Shown: in pieces, positions 1 to 11,700 of the stretch
How the letters are laid out: every line of letters starts with the position of its first letter
Numbering within the stretch: position 1 is the first letter of the stretch
Assembly (NCBI GenBank): GCA_037127255.1
Contig: JBANSL010000016.1
Coordinates: 4,776,501 to 4,840,500, forward strand
From: Persicaria tinctoria
Lineage: Eukaryota > Streptophyta > Magnoliopsida > Caryophyllales > Polygonaceae
Direction of reading: 5' to 3'
DNA length: 64,000 nt
The notes under the pieces: generated by a model
The model's input: the letters and a program-made list of their open reading frames with translations, nothing else
Database searches by the model: none
Told to the model about the DNA's origin: nothing
Position numbers and translations under genes: made by a program

Positions 1-927
1 AGTTGGACCGGGTTCATACGCAACGTCTTTTTCTCCCTCCTACCTTCTTTCATGATCGCCCCTTGAATTGTCTTCCAGGAAGCTCATAGTTCCTCTTCAA
101 TGACAATCTTCCTCCCTCGTAGTCGCCTATCTTGAGCTATCTCTCTCGTATCTTCTTCCTTTTTTATTCGTTCACGGATTTAGCTGAACAAGTCTTTTTT
201 TTCCCCTCTTTGTTGTTGCTGTTATTTTCGGTTTAGTTTTGTTGTCGGTTTGGGGTTAGGAATAGTCGTGTTGTGTTAATTTGAGACAATTTTGACCGGA
301 TTAGTTATTTGGTTGAATCAATTTCGTTTTTTCGGGTTTAATTTTGTTGTCGGTGAATTTTTTCCCTAAGGAAACCGTTTAAGAAAACCCGATTTTAGTG
401 CTAATTTGTAACAATGCGCTTCCCCATAAGCTACATTGTAAAAAACAAAATCCACATAGGCTGCCTTGTCAACATTTTTTACCCATGAGAAAACACGTGG
501 TAATATATTACCACTACCCTCAAATGTTGGAATATTTTTATTACATTTAAAAGTTCAGGATATATTTTTACCATACCCCCAAAGGTGGAGGTATTTTAAT
601 TAGTTTTCCCTTTTTATTAACAATTATTTTGTTCTTAATTAAGGCAAATCCAACTCACCCATCATTTTTTTTCCTGGTTCCATTCCATTATATAAAAGTA
701 TTGTTTGTGATGGTAGATATTTTTATATACTCTCCATTAAGAAATGTTAGCCTTTTTATCACATTTTTAAATTAAGTTCAAAATCTATATAAAATATCAA
801 TTTTTAATTTTTATCTCTTTTAAAAATGAATCAAAAATTGAAAATATTAAACTTATAGAAACGACAAATGCCAAAAAAAATTGGCAAAAATAAATTAAAA
901 AAAAAAGAAGAAGAAAGAAGGGACAAT
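1..927. other. AT-rich flank, no gene seen
   Basis: No convincing reading frame or RNA gene. The first 400 bases are pyrimidine-rich with a short duplicated phrase (GTTTTGTTGTCGGT near 235 and 341); the rest is AT-rich. It is the left flank of the LINE inserted at 945. Confidence 0.5.
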
Positions 928-944
928 GAATAGAATGACTTAAA
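928..944. repeat. 17-bp target-site duplication, left copy
   Basis: GAATAGAATGACTTAAA here is repeated exactly at 8411-8427, immediately after the poly(A) of the LINE. An exact 17-bp duplication of this kind is the normal result of target-primed reverse transcription and fixes the 5' end of the element at 945. Confidence 0.93.
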
Positions 945-1606
945 TGACGAATATGGCCCAAATCCAAAAAACCCTCTACCCTAATACACGCGCCTGGACG
1001 CGCCCCCCTTTCCCCTACCCTGTTTGTTGCTGCCGCCGCCATGGCTATCAGGAGTCCCCCGTCAAGGTCAGCAAGCACCAGCACCCTGACCCACTCTCTT
1101 CTAACTCATCAGCCTTGGAACCGCCCGGGCTCCTGCAAGTGTGGACCCCCAATTTCTTCTCCACCGCTAACCAAATTTCTCCCTTTGGAGACCGACCTAG
1201 CCCGACAAGCAAGGAGGAGGTGGAGCCTCCGGATTGGTCCTCACCGGCCAGACAGCGGTCCACTTGCAAGCTTCCCTGGTTCTGCGACCCGGCACTTATG
1301 AGATTTGAGTGGGCTCTGGGACTCCCTCACGGTTGGATCTCCCCTCTGCGATGGCTGGCCTGGCTTTTCTCGTCGGGGTCTTGTCAGCCGAACTTCCTCA
1401 TCCTCTGCAATTGCGGGCGCCTCTTTGTAAGTTGCTCTCTCTCCACTTCAGTACAACCAAATCGATGCTTTGCTTACGAGCACATGACCTATTTAAGCAC
1501 ATTCTCCATGTGCCTTTGGGTATATCGCCCCACTTGGTTTACTATTATTCATCTGCTAAGCCTTTTCTCTCTGTGTGTTCTTAAACTCTACCTGACTTTC
1601 CCGGAT

Positions 1607-3240
1607 ATGGAACCTTCAAAATCCATTCTCGATGCTCTCAAAGAAACACAAGACCCAAATACGCCTACTGTTCCGACGGCTTCGGCTAATACTGGCCAAG
1701 CCTCCACTGATAACAACAGCCCCGGGGATAGCCCCCCTCCTCGCCTCTCTGCTGAGGCAGGGAAAAGCTAAGTTGCCGGTTGATGCGGCCTTCTGATACG
1801 TCGGGTCCGCCCCCTGCTCCTCGCCTCTCTGCTGAGGCTAAGGGAAAAGCAAAGTTGCCGGTTGATGGGCCTTCTGATGCGTCGGGGCCATCCCTTACTC
1901 CTCGCCTCTCTGCTGAGGCCAAGGGCAAGGCTAAGGTGTTGGCTGATGGTTCTGCTCCTGTTGTTGAGCCATCCCCTCCCTTGGCGGATCACTCTGCTTT
2001 CTTCGCTAGAATGGCGGACATAAGGCAAAAGGCGCTCGTGGCAAACCAACATATCCTTCTCGGCACTCTCTTTGGCGGAACAACGACTTTCGAAGATCTT
2101 CTCCCCAAGCTGCGAAGTGAATGGCGGTTCTGTGCTCGGTCTTCGACCATTGTCGACCGTACCTGTGGCTGGTTTGAGGTCCGTTTCAATAACCTCACTG
2201 ATCTTAATAGAGTGTGGGATGGTCGTCCCTATCTTTTCTTTGGTTTCATTCTCGTTCTGCTTCGTTGGACTCCCTCTTTCAGTCCCTTATCCACTGAAAT
2301 CACTCATGTGGATGTCTGGGTTCGTATTCCCAACCCGCCCGTGGAATTTATGTGCCGTGAGGCGATCATCCATATTCTCGATCAATTCCAGATCGGTACC
2401 TTTATTCGGCTTGACAAGTTTACGCACCAGAAGATCCGGGTTTGCTACACTCGCTTTGCCGCTAACATCAGCCTTGCTAGGCTGGTTGGGGGCATTATGG
2501 TGCCCACTCTGGCCAGCCCTCTTAGTCTGAGGGTGTTCTATGAAGATTTTCCCAGTGGTTGCGGGAGCTGTGGGAGTTTTGCTCATGGCTATGACAATTG
2601 CACTGAACGTGTGGTGAAGAAAGTCGTCACCACCATTACGATCCTCCCTCCAGGTGAGGGAATGGGTTCTTCCGATGATGCGGAGTGGATCAAGATTGGT
2701 CCTAAAGGGACAAAGGTGGCTCCGGCCTTCACGAAGAAGAGCCACAAGCCGTATATGACCGGGCTGGGCTCGGTGGTGGTTAAGTTCTTGGCTTCGGCTA
2801 ACCCAGACTCGGGGTTGGCCCCCTCTGTTACTTTGGTTGGCTCTTCGCCGAGTGTTTTTGCTCCTTCTACTGCTGAGGAAGCTCTCCCGCCTTCTAATGA
2901 TGAGGCTTTGGGTTGGACTGCCAATGCTGACCCTTCGGTGTTGGCCACTGATCCTCCTCCGGTTGTGATGGCCCCCCAGAATGACAGCTCACCTATGATG
3001 GATATTGATGGCCTTGTTGTGGTGCCCCCTGAGGTGCTGACCGACCCTGTCACTACTCAATGCTCCTCTGTGGAGTCTCAGCAGTCAAAGCGCTCCACTA
3101 AGTCATCGCGTTCGATGAATTGCCGACTTGCGAACCTTGACTTAGGGTCCCCGGGGGATGCAACCAACTCGGAGGAGAGTGGTGGTCAGAACCACGGTGA
3201 TGATTTGGTCTCCTCCCACCTGAAGAAGCGCAAAACGTAG
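1607..3240 (+). pseudogene. LINE ORF1 (gag-like, DUF4283 + CCHC), frameshifted
   Basis: ORF1 encodes the nucleic-acid-binding protein of the LINE, which packages element RNA. The likely start is the ATG at 1607 (MEPSKS...), in a different frame from the main body, which is open to 3240. The frame changes inside the first of three 81-bp repeats: compared with copy two, copy one lacks two bases after GCTGAGGC and has one extra C near 1786. The body has a DUF4283-type domain (about 2060-2540) ending in a zinc knuckle C-x2-C-x4-H-x4-C (CGSCGSFAHGYDNC, about 2560-2600), then a low-complexity Pro/Ser tail and a basic C-terminus (KKRKT). The repeats show what the frame should be, so a real indel is likelier than a wrong start choice. 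Confidence 0.85.
1741..1960 (+). repeat. Three 81-bp in-frame repeats in LINE ORF1
   Basis: TCGCCTCTCTGCTGAGGC begins at 1741, 1821 and 1902, a spacing of 80 and 81 bp. Each unit codes for about 27 residues around PRLSAEAKGKAK followed by an acidic/proline linker. Copy one carries the indels that shift the ORF1 frame. Confidence 0.9.
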
Positions 3241-4212
3241 TTTCCTTATGATTGCACAACATGTTAATTTTTGGGGTTGTTTTGTTCGTTGCTTTTGCTT
3301 CGGCTATCCTGTGGTCCTGGTTTTTGGGTTTGGTTTTAATGGGTTTTTAGCTCCGTTGGTGGAGTTTGTTCTGATTGCTCTTTTCCCGTCGGCCACACGG
3401 GTTAGGGGAGTTCTTGCGCTCCTCCAGGCATGTTGTGCCAGGCTTCTATGGGATCTCAATCCCTCCTCTACTTGGTCTTTGTTCACTGCATTTTCACCTT
3501 ATATGAATATGTTCTTATGTTTATATTTGTCCAGATTTTTTCCCCTTGTGCTCTCCACTTGCTGCTGTATGTTTCCTTTGTGCAGGTTCCTCCCCTTGTC
3601 CTTTACCTGGTAGGGTGTGGCTTGGTCTTGGGTTGCAGCGTCGGCTTCCCCGTACGGTTGGCTTCAGTCTGCCTGCTACCACAATTCCCACCGTCTTTTA
3701 TATGCTGCTACACACTATGGCTCACAGGCCTCACCTTTTGCGCACAACCTTCATTCAAAGCCTTACAAGGCAATTTTTCTTATTAAAATTCCAACAAACT
3801 TTAAGCCTTGCAAGGCTCAACAAACATTCACATGTTATATTACAACCAGTATGCTTTATGTTATCACATCCCAATGGTATGTAGATATATTTAATCCTTG
3901 CCGCTATTTCAAACTCTCTTTACTTCCGGCTTGGAAACTTAAGGGTGGGGCTTGTTTGAATCCTTCTTTAAGCTGCCCACTAATTTCTTACAATTCATTT
4001 AGGTGTGCCGAGACCCCCCCTCCCTATGCTTCGGCCTTTAGGGTTTCAAGCATTTCGCTTTCGGGGTTTTGCATACGCCTGTTACATGTCTACCGGACTC
4101 AAAACATTTCAAATAAACTGATATTACAATATGCTTTTAAGAACAAACATCTCACTCACAATCAATCGACCATTCGAAGTACAAACGGGCAACAAACAAA
4201 CGATGTTTTTCC
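3241..4212 (+). other. LINE inter-ORF spacer
   Basis: The 972 bases between the ORF1 stop and the ORF2 ATG are pyrimidine-rich. Only short overlapping open frames of no recognisable family occur. It is part of the element; whether it serves ORF2 translation cannot be judged from one copy. Confidence 0.6.
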
Positions 4213-7200
4213 ATGAATATATGTTCCTGGAATTGTAGGGGGATTAAAAGAAGGAATTTCTGGACTGACACAGAGCTCCTCTGTCGTAACAACTACATCA
4301 ACGTCTTAGCCTTACTTGAGACGAAAACTAATAAAATTCCACCCGATAATGTCTGGAAGAAATGCGGTTTCAATAACATTACTTTCGACCCAGCTCGAGG
4401 CTTCTCGGGTGGAATCTGTCTTTTATGGAAAGACCTTCCGGACTTTGAGGGCGATGTGGCTCTTGTATCTATTCACCAGAGATTAATTCACTTTAATTAC
4501 CACGACCGCAGAACTAATACCACGACTGCCTTCCTAGTGGTGTACGCACCCCCTAATCACAACTCAAAAGATTCCTTCTGGGAATTCATCACACAGTATG
4601 CCTCCCAGCTACTTATTCCCTTCTGTATTCTAGGTGACCTAAATGAGATTGCTGTTCCGGTTGACAAACTGGGGGGCATCTCTCCGAGACCCCACCGTTT
4701 TGCTCGATTACAAGAAATTAAATATTCGCTTTATCTTCTAGATGTTCCTACATTTGGGGGATCCTATACTTGGCAAAAGCGGAAAACGGATGCCCCGAAT
4801 AACTGCTATGCTAAACTTGATCGTTTGCTTGCACAAAACGAAACTATTACTGCCTTTGATGGTATTCGGGTTAAGATCCACCCGTTCACTACGTCTGACC
4901 ACGCGCCGATTTCGATCGATTTCAGATCACCATCCCTCATCAACAAAAAACCTTTCCGGTTTGAATTGGCTTGGGCCTCCAAACCTGAATTTACAAACAT
5001 TATCCGCCAAGCGTGGAGACTTAACCCGACAGGGTCGCTCATGTTTAAACTAGTGAAAAAAACTACACTGCTAAAAACTTTAGCAAAGAAATGGCACAAG
5101 AAAACTTTCCACAACATTCACAAACAGATTTTTGACACAGATGCGAGGCTTCTGCTGCTTCAGAAATCACTAATTGGCAACCACAACCTTATGAACGCTC
5201 AGCTCCACAAGAGATTAATAAACAAAAGAGAAAGAATGCTGGACTTCCAACGCTGGTACTGGAGCCAAAGGGCTAGAACAAAACATATTAGGCTAAATGA
5301 TACAAACTCCAGATACTTCCACCGAGTCGCTTCGGCCAAAAAGGGGAGGAAACTGATCAAATTCCTGAATACAGATTCAGGTGCCACACTATCTGACTAT
5401 GACTTGATCCGAACTGAATTCACAAATAGCTTCAAAGCTCGCTTCAAATCGTCTTATAACCACGACATGTGCCTTGACACAGATCTGAGTGTGATTGATA
5501 ATGAAATATCCACACACCAAAACCAAATGCTCACGGCGCCGGTCTCAAACGATGAGATTAAATGCGCCCTGTTCTCTATCAAAGCTGACAAAGCCCCTGG
5601 ACCAGATGGCATGCCTGCTGGCTTTTATCAACCCTACTGGAACATTGTTGGACCTTCCGTCATCAAAGCTGTTAAAGCATAGAGAAGAATGCTACGTCAG
5701 ATAAACCATACATTCATAACCTTAATCCAAAAAAAGGATAACCTGAAAACGGTTAATCATTTTAGGCCTATTAGCCTATGCTCTACAGTTTATAAGATCA
5801 TCTCCAAAATCCTAACCGGGAGGTTAACCAAAGTTTTCGACAAACTCATCCACCCCCTACAGGGTACTTTCACAAAGGGCAGGTGTATACAAGACAATAT
5901 TCTCATCGCTCATGAGATTTTCCACTCATTTAGGCTCTCTAAGGTAAAACAAGGCTACATGGCTATTAAGCTGGACATGGAAAAGGCCTATGACAGGGTT
6001 GAATGGCCCTTCTTATTTTCGGTACTTAAACGGTTCGGGTTCTCAGAACAATTTATTCTTTGGATCAAGGAATGTGTACAAACGGTGTCGTACTCAGTGC
6101 TCGTCAACGACGAACCGTCCACTCCCTTTACCCCTACAAGGGGACTTCGACAGGGTGATCCTTTATCACCCTTTCTCTTCATTCTCACAGCTGAGGTTCT
6201 TGCACGAACTCTTCAACGCAACTCAGAACTTACAAAGGATGCAGGCTTCACTATCGGTCAGAGGGGAGTTAAAATCCCTTTCCTTGCCTTTGTTGACGAC
6301 ATCATGCTTTTCGGTAAGGCAAACCAAGCCTCTTGCAATAACCTATCCAACATCATCCAACGATTCTGCTCCATCTCGGGGCAAAAGGTAAACATGCACA
6401 AATCGAGCTTCCAAGTTTCACCTAACACAACTACGACCGCAGTACACACTGTAGCTACCACTCTGGGTATTCCACAAGCAAACAACCTTGAAAAGTACCT
6501 GGGTTGCCCAATTGTTAATGGCAGGGTCAATTCTGACACCTTTGCAGATATCATTGTCAAAACTAAACAACAATTATCTAAATGGAAAGCATCCTCGCTC
6601 TCGACAGAGGGCCGGAAGGTCCTCATCATGTCCAATTTATGTGCCCAACCATTATTCATTATGCAAGCTTTTATGCTGCCTTCGTCGATCCTCCACGAGC
6701 TAGATAAGATTTACAGACAATTCTTTTGGAACAAACAACCAAACTATACTCCGCTCGTGAGTTGGGATAAAATTTGCTCAGATACCCTTTCAGGGGGACT
6801 TGGCATTCACAAAGCTGAAACAATGAACATCGCTTTACAGATGAAACTACTGTGGAAAATCATTGCGCAACCAGACAATATCTGGGTTCAAGTCGTCACA
6901 AAAAAATATCTCAAAAGTAATTCTCTCCTTAAGTATGTTAAGAAAGGTAACACCTCTTGGCAATGGTCTAGACTGATGACCTTCAGACCTGATTTCAGAA
7001 CAGGACTTAACTGGTCTATAGGGAACGGACATTCGGTTAACTTCTGGGAGGATAACTGGGTGTGCAAATTCCGTTTAAAAAAACTGACTCTCCAACCTTT
7101 AGATGATTCTACCTTGTCCTGGCCCGTGGCACGTTTCATCACCATGGAAAAAAAACGGGATGTCGATAAACTATCAAACAACCTACAAGGCCTTCTGGGG

Positions 7201-8421
7201 TTGGATACTATTAATAGGATAGCTTCCACTCATTTAACTCTAAACAGCTTCCCTGACCGGCTTTTCTGGGGTCCTAGTAGGGACGGGTGTTTCTCTACCA
7301 GCTCCGCTACTACTCTTGGTTCTATGCCTGCTGGCAATCGACAATTCGATTGCCAGTGGATTTGGAAGCTGGACGTCCCTCATAAAATTAGCCACTTTCT
7401 TTGGAAAATTGCACGTGATGGCCTACCAACCTCGGAAAGACTACAACGGTCACATGTCTCGGTTCCCTCGGGTTGCCACCTCTGTGGTTCTTTGGTTGAG
7501 TCAACCACTCATATTTTTTGCGAATGCCGGGTTACCCTGGATGTTTTCTCGGCATCGGGTATTCGTTTTCCAACAATGCCTACTGGCTTTGCAGATTTTA
7601 AACAAAGCACACTTCTGAATGCAATCTACTTATCAGAGGGCAAATCAAAATTCGCCAAAGTTTCCACCATTTGGTGGTCCATCTAGTACTTCCGCAACCA
7701 ACGTGTGTTCCAACACATTCAGTCTGTTTCACCTCAAGCTATCGCTATGTTCTACAAAACCACTACCGATTCCTGGTTTGCTTGGGGTGAAGCTCAAGAC
7801 GACGGACCAAATCAGAAGTCTTCAACCAGGAAGCACAACAACGATAACCCATCCAGCTCGATGCCTTTAAAGGCACAAAAAGCGGAAAGTTGGACAAAAC
7901 CACCACCGGGCCACTACAAATTAAACTTCGACGGGTCCTATTTTCCGCCTGATAAGGGTGCCTTTGGATTTGTTATCCGTGATCACAATGGAGCCGTGGT
8001 TTCACTTGGATCGGGTATTTGCAACAACACTTCGGCAGTCTTCTCCGAGGCTATGGGGCTACACAAGGGTGTGGTTAGGGCCCGCAATTTGGGTCTCGAT
8101 AACCTACTAATCGAGGGGGACTGTTTAGCCGTTGTTAATGCTCTTCTGGGGGACTGGTCTTGCCCTTGGAATATTGAGCTCCTGTCTGCTGATACTTCTA
8201 CTATTATTCGTTCCTTTTCTAATGTTGCTATTCGTCATATTTTCAGGGATTCTAATGTTGTGGCTGACAAGATTGCTCGTCTAGCTCATAGCTACCCTAC
8301 CGAGGATAGCATCGCTGATGATTCAGAACTCTGTGTTCTCGAACGCGCTAGGGAAGAAGCTGGGTCGTCGGCAGATTTCATAATACTTATCTTGCTTCCA
8401 AAAAAAAAGAGAATAGAATGA
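4213..8421 (+). pseudogene. LINE ORF2 (endonuclease-RT-RNase H) with two TAG stops
   Basis: ORF2 nicks target DNA and copies element RNA into it. The ATG at 4213 opens the standard MNICSWNCRG start of plant LINE ORF2. The endonuclease shows ETKTNK, GDLNE and SDHAP. The RT shows the QGDPLSPFLFI block and FVDD in place of the usual FADD (about 6290-6305). A CHLC...H...C zf-RVT region lies near 7475-7530. RNase H (about 7915-8300) has the acidic set in NFDGS, SEAMG, EGDC and RDSNVVAD. The frame is interrupted only by TAG at 5680-5682 and TAG at 7684-7686; 5689 and 7705 lie in the same frame as 4213, so these are nonsense changes, not frameshifts. The frame then runs through the poly(A) and stops at a TGA within the duplicated target. 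Confidence 0.9.
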
Positions 8422-8427
8422 CTTAAA
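8411..8427. repeat. 17-bp target-site duplication, right copy
   Basis: Exact second copy of GAATAGAATGACTTAAA, directly 3' of the LINE A-run. Confidence 0.93.
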
Positions 8428-8777
8428 AAAGAGAAATGAGGGCCCTAGGAATTACAGTCACCATCTAACCAAAGTCCACACCAACAATCTAAATGTGTGG
8501 GCCCCTAATACAACAACTCAAGCCCACCTTGTTAGTTCTTACTTCTTACAACAATGAAAATGACCTTAAAACACAATCTACCACCCGAACTTAAATCATT
8601 TTTTTAAAGAAAAAAAGTAAAAATACCAAAGTCAAACTGCAAACCCACAGTTGACAAAAACCCTAAATTTCCAATCTTTTTTTCAAAATAAGGAAATATA
8701 CCTAAAATGCCCTTCCATAACCCAACCAATAAGAACAATCTCAGCGGCCAATTCCTGAATAGCCAGGGGCAATACGA
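8428..8777. other. Interval between LINE and SAP stop codon
   Basis: No gene seen. On the minus strand this is directly downstream of the SAP stop codon and probably contains its 3' UTR. The LINE insertion ends 350 bp beyond that stop. Confidence 0.5.
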
Positions 8778-11700
8778 TCAATTCAACCCCCCGAAGTCCC
8801 ACAAGTGTATCGTCGTGTCACTCTCCGACGCCGCCACGTGCCTATCGCTCGCTGTGAGATACGTGGCATCCCCTACTCGCTCCCTGAGGCTGTAGAGATA
8901 CTCCCCGCGCTCGGTGTCCCACGCCCTTATCACACCCCCGGTGCACATTAGCACCTGCCCCAGGTTCATCGCCCCCAACAGTCCCCTAACCTGCGCCCCG
9001 CCCCGCAGCGGAAACCGCCGAACCTCCTCCATCGTGCGCGTCGCGCGCACGCTAGTTATCCCCCGTGTGCTCACCATTACGTACGCCCCCTCGCCGTCCA
9101 CCGCCCCGGGATCTGCATCAAAAGAGCCGACGACGACCCCTCGGCGGGGTTCCTCTTCCCCGATTATCTCCCCGGGGTTCCGGAGGTTGAACACCAGGGC
9201 TCGGAGTCCGGTGCAGGCCACGGCGAGATCGTCTCCCGCCACCCTGACTCGGCCGACGATATCGCCGGTTAGCTCCGTCAACATGTGCCACCCCATCACC
9301 GCCTCTGGATCAGTCAACGTCCCGCCGACGAAGAGGAGCTGCTCCGATTCGCTGTCCCAGATGTGGATCGCCCGGCCCGGCACCCCCGCGTATAGGCCCA
9401 CCCAAAACCTATCCAAATTCCGACATCGAATCGATCAGACAAATATCAATTTGGGAATTTCAAGTTTAAACCCTAAATCGGAGATAAATTGGTACCTGTT
9501 GCAGCCTGTGAAGTCAACTAGGGTTCCGTCGTTGACGACATCGCCCAATTGGGCTCGGCGTGTCGGCCGGGGACCGCCGGCGAAGGCCGAGATGTGGATG
9601 TCGCCGTCGAGGGAGGCAAACACAAGCCGGGGATCGCCGGCGGGGAGGATGATACCGGTGACCGCGCGGGAGAAGATACCGAGGCGGTCGCGGCGGAGGG
9701 GGCGGAAGGTCCGGAGGTGTTCGAAGCTATCGAGGCTGAAGATCCGTACAGAGCCATCGGAGAATCCGGCAGCAAGATAATGATCGGACAGGGCGAGTCG
9801 GAGGCATAGGAGGTTCGCAGCGGCGACGCCCCCTCCCTCGTCGACGATTGCAGGAGCGTCACCATCGACAAACTCAAGGATGGTGTGCACGTATCTCCGG
9901 ACTTGGAAGTTCCGAGCCGTCGAGTGGCGATAGACAAACTCGTCACGCCACGTGTCATGAAGTCGGGTTGTCCGGTTCCAAATGCGACAAGTGAGGTTTT
10001 GCCATAGGTACTCCGACTGAGAGACTGCCCTCCAGGTGGAGGATACCTGTTACATTTTCACAAAGGTACTCGATTAAATTAAACATGTATAGATTAAATT
10101 ACATTATACATTTCACAAACTAGATTGAAATTTCATACAAAATTATGTGATAACCCTAGTGAAGAGTCACATAGAGCTTGAATCATATAATAGTATAGAC
10201 TATTTGTAAGGTGTGATTGAATACAAAGGTACATATAAGTACCTTTTACCATTAATATCCATTATCAAACGATAAATATATGGAATAGGTATGAGATCTC
10301 TGATAAAAAGGAAGGGACATCAGCGATAGATCAATGTATAAAGAGGGGTACTATAGAAAAACTAAGCAAAAAATGCGCAGAAGCTTTAAATGTGGGGTTT
10401 TTTGTACTAGTTAAACCCTGCAACTACATGTCAGTGAGCATATGATACATTACAAAACATAACACTATTAACTACTGCTATTAGCTTATGATATTTATAT
10501 ACACTGTACTTTATAATAGTCTAGAGTTCTACTGAAACTAAAAAAAATATAAAAAAGTAGTAAAACAAATGAATATTATATCATATTCACATAAATATGA
10601 TTCATATTTACACATATCATAATACTCGCTCCGTCCAAAAATACATATACTTTTATTTTTTAGCACGTGGTTTTAGGAGCTAAAAACTATACTCCATCCG
10701 TTCGGAAATTTAAGATTTTTTACTTTTTGGCACGTAGGTTAAGGAGCTAAATACTATATAAAATATTAATTTTTTTAAAATTAATTTTTTACAATATAAC
10801 ACTTTTAAATTTTTATTAATAAGTATTAAAATGTAAAAAAATAATTTAAAAAAAATCAATATTTTATATAATATTTAGCTACTTAAACTACGTGCCGAAA
10901 AGTAAATGATGTTACATATTTGAACGGAGGGAGTATAAAATATTAAATCTTTTATTAATTTTTTTTAATAATTATAAACTTATTGATAATAGGTTTATAA
11001 TTATTAAAAAAAAAAATCCTATTTTATATAGTTTTTGGTCTTACAAAAAACGTGCATGAATAGTAATGGACATGTATTTTTGGACGGAGGTAGTATTTAT
11101 TTGCTTTACCTCATTTATAGAACTCTTTGTGATTTGTCATTCCCAAAATCACCTTTAAATTTAAAGCTTACATCACTTTTCTCTTTAAGAAATATATTTT
11201 GTAATAAGGTTCTATGATAGAAACCAAATTTATGAGTAGTTTTGAGAAATTTACAACTTGATGATGGTTTTGTGAAAGAGAGTTAAATTTAAGGGGATTC
11301 TATACCCAAATCTGCAATTCGGCATAGTAGTTGTACAGTAGTATAAAATAAAATATAAAAAAAAGGAGGTTCCAAATCGCTTGTAATAAAGTCTACTGAA
11401 ACATGTTCATAAGATGAATGAATAGAAGTGGAAGAGAGACAGAGGTAGAGAGAGACTGGAATTAAATAAACATGTCAAAGTCATAGATAGAGAGTAGTGG
11501 TATAGGCCACTTCCAGTGCTCAGCCTACACTCAGTAGTAGCTCAGTCCACATATAATATACAGAATATATACATACACACCACACACAGAGGAGGAGGAG
11601 GAGGAGAAGGTGATCAGCTGAGCTGATGAGATTGGAAGGGAAAAAAAAGGGGTGATGCAGAAGCAGAGAGATCAGAACTTGTGAAGCTGTGATCCATTCT

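Larger units (their letters stand above)
945..8410 (+). mobile_element. Full-length L1-type LINE with RNase H domain
   Basis: A complete non-LTR retrotransposon of about 7.47 kb. Order: 5' leader (945-1606), ORF1 (1607-3240), a 972-bp spacer, ORF2 (4213 to the tail) and a short A-run at about 8400-8408. Both ends are fixed by the exact 17-bp target-site duplication. ORF1 has a DUF4283-like domain plus a CCHC knuckle; ORF2 has apurinic endonuclease, reverse transcriptase, a zf-RVT cysteine/histidine region and RNase H. This order is that of plant L1 elements with a plant-type RNase H. The copy cannot be autonomous: ORF1 is frameshifted and ORF2 has two in-frame TAG codons. Confidence 0.93.

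Noticed and set aside
944..1606. Long plus-strand frame upstream of LINE ORF1 as an extra gene
   Set aside because: It begins at the target duplication, has no family features, and is the LINE leader read in frame with the ORF1 start.
8914..9809. Long plus-strand frames opposite SAP
   Set aside because: Shadows of a GC-rich coding region.
9435..9890. SAP exon 2 as a stand-alone gene ending at 9435
   Set aside because: The stop is in intron 2; splicing at 9496/9408 restores the conserved CNRFWVGLYAG phrase.
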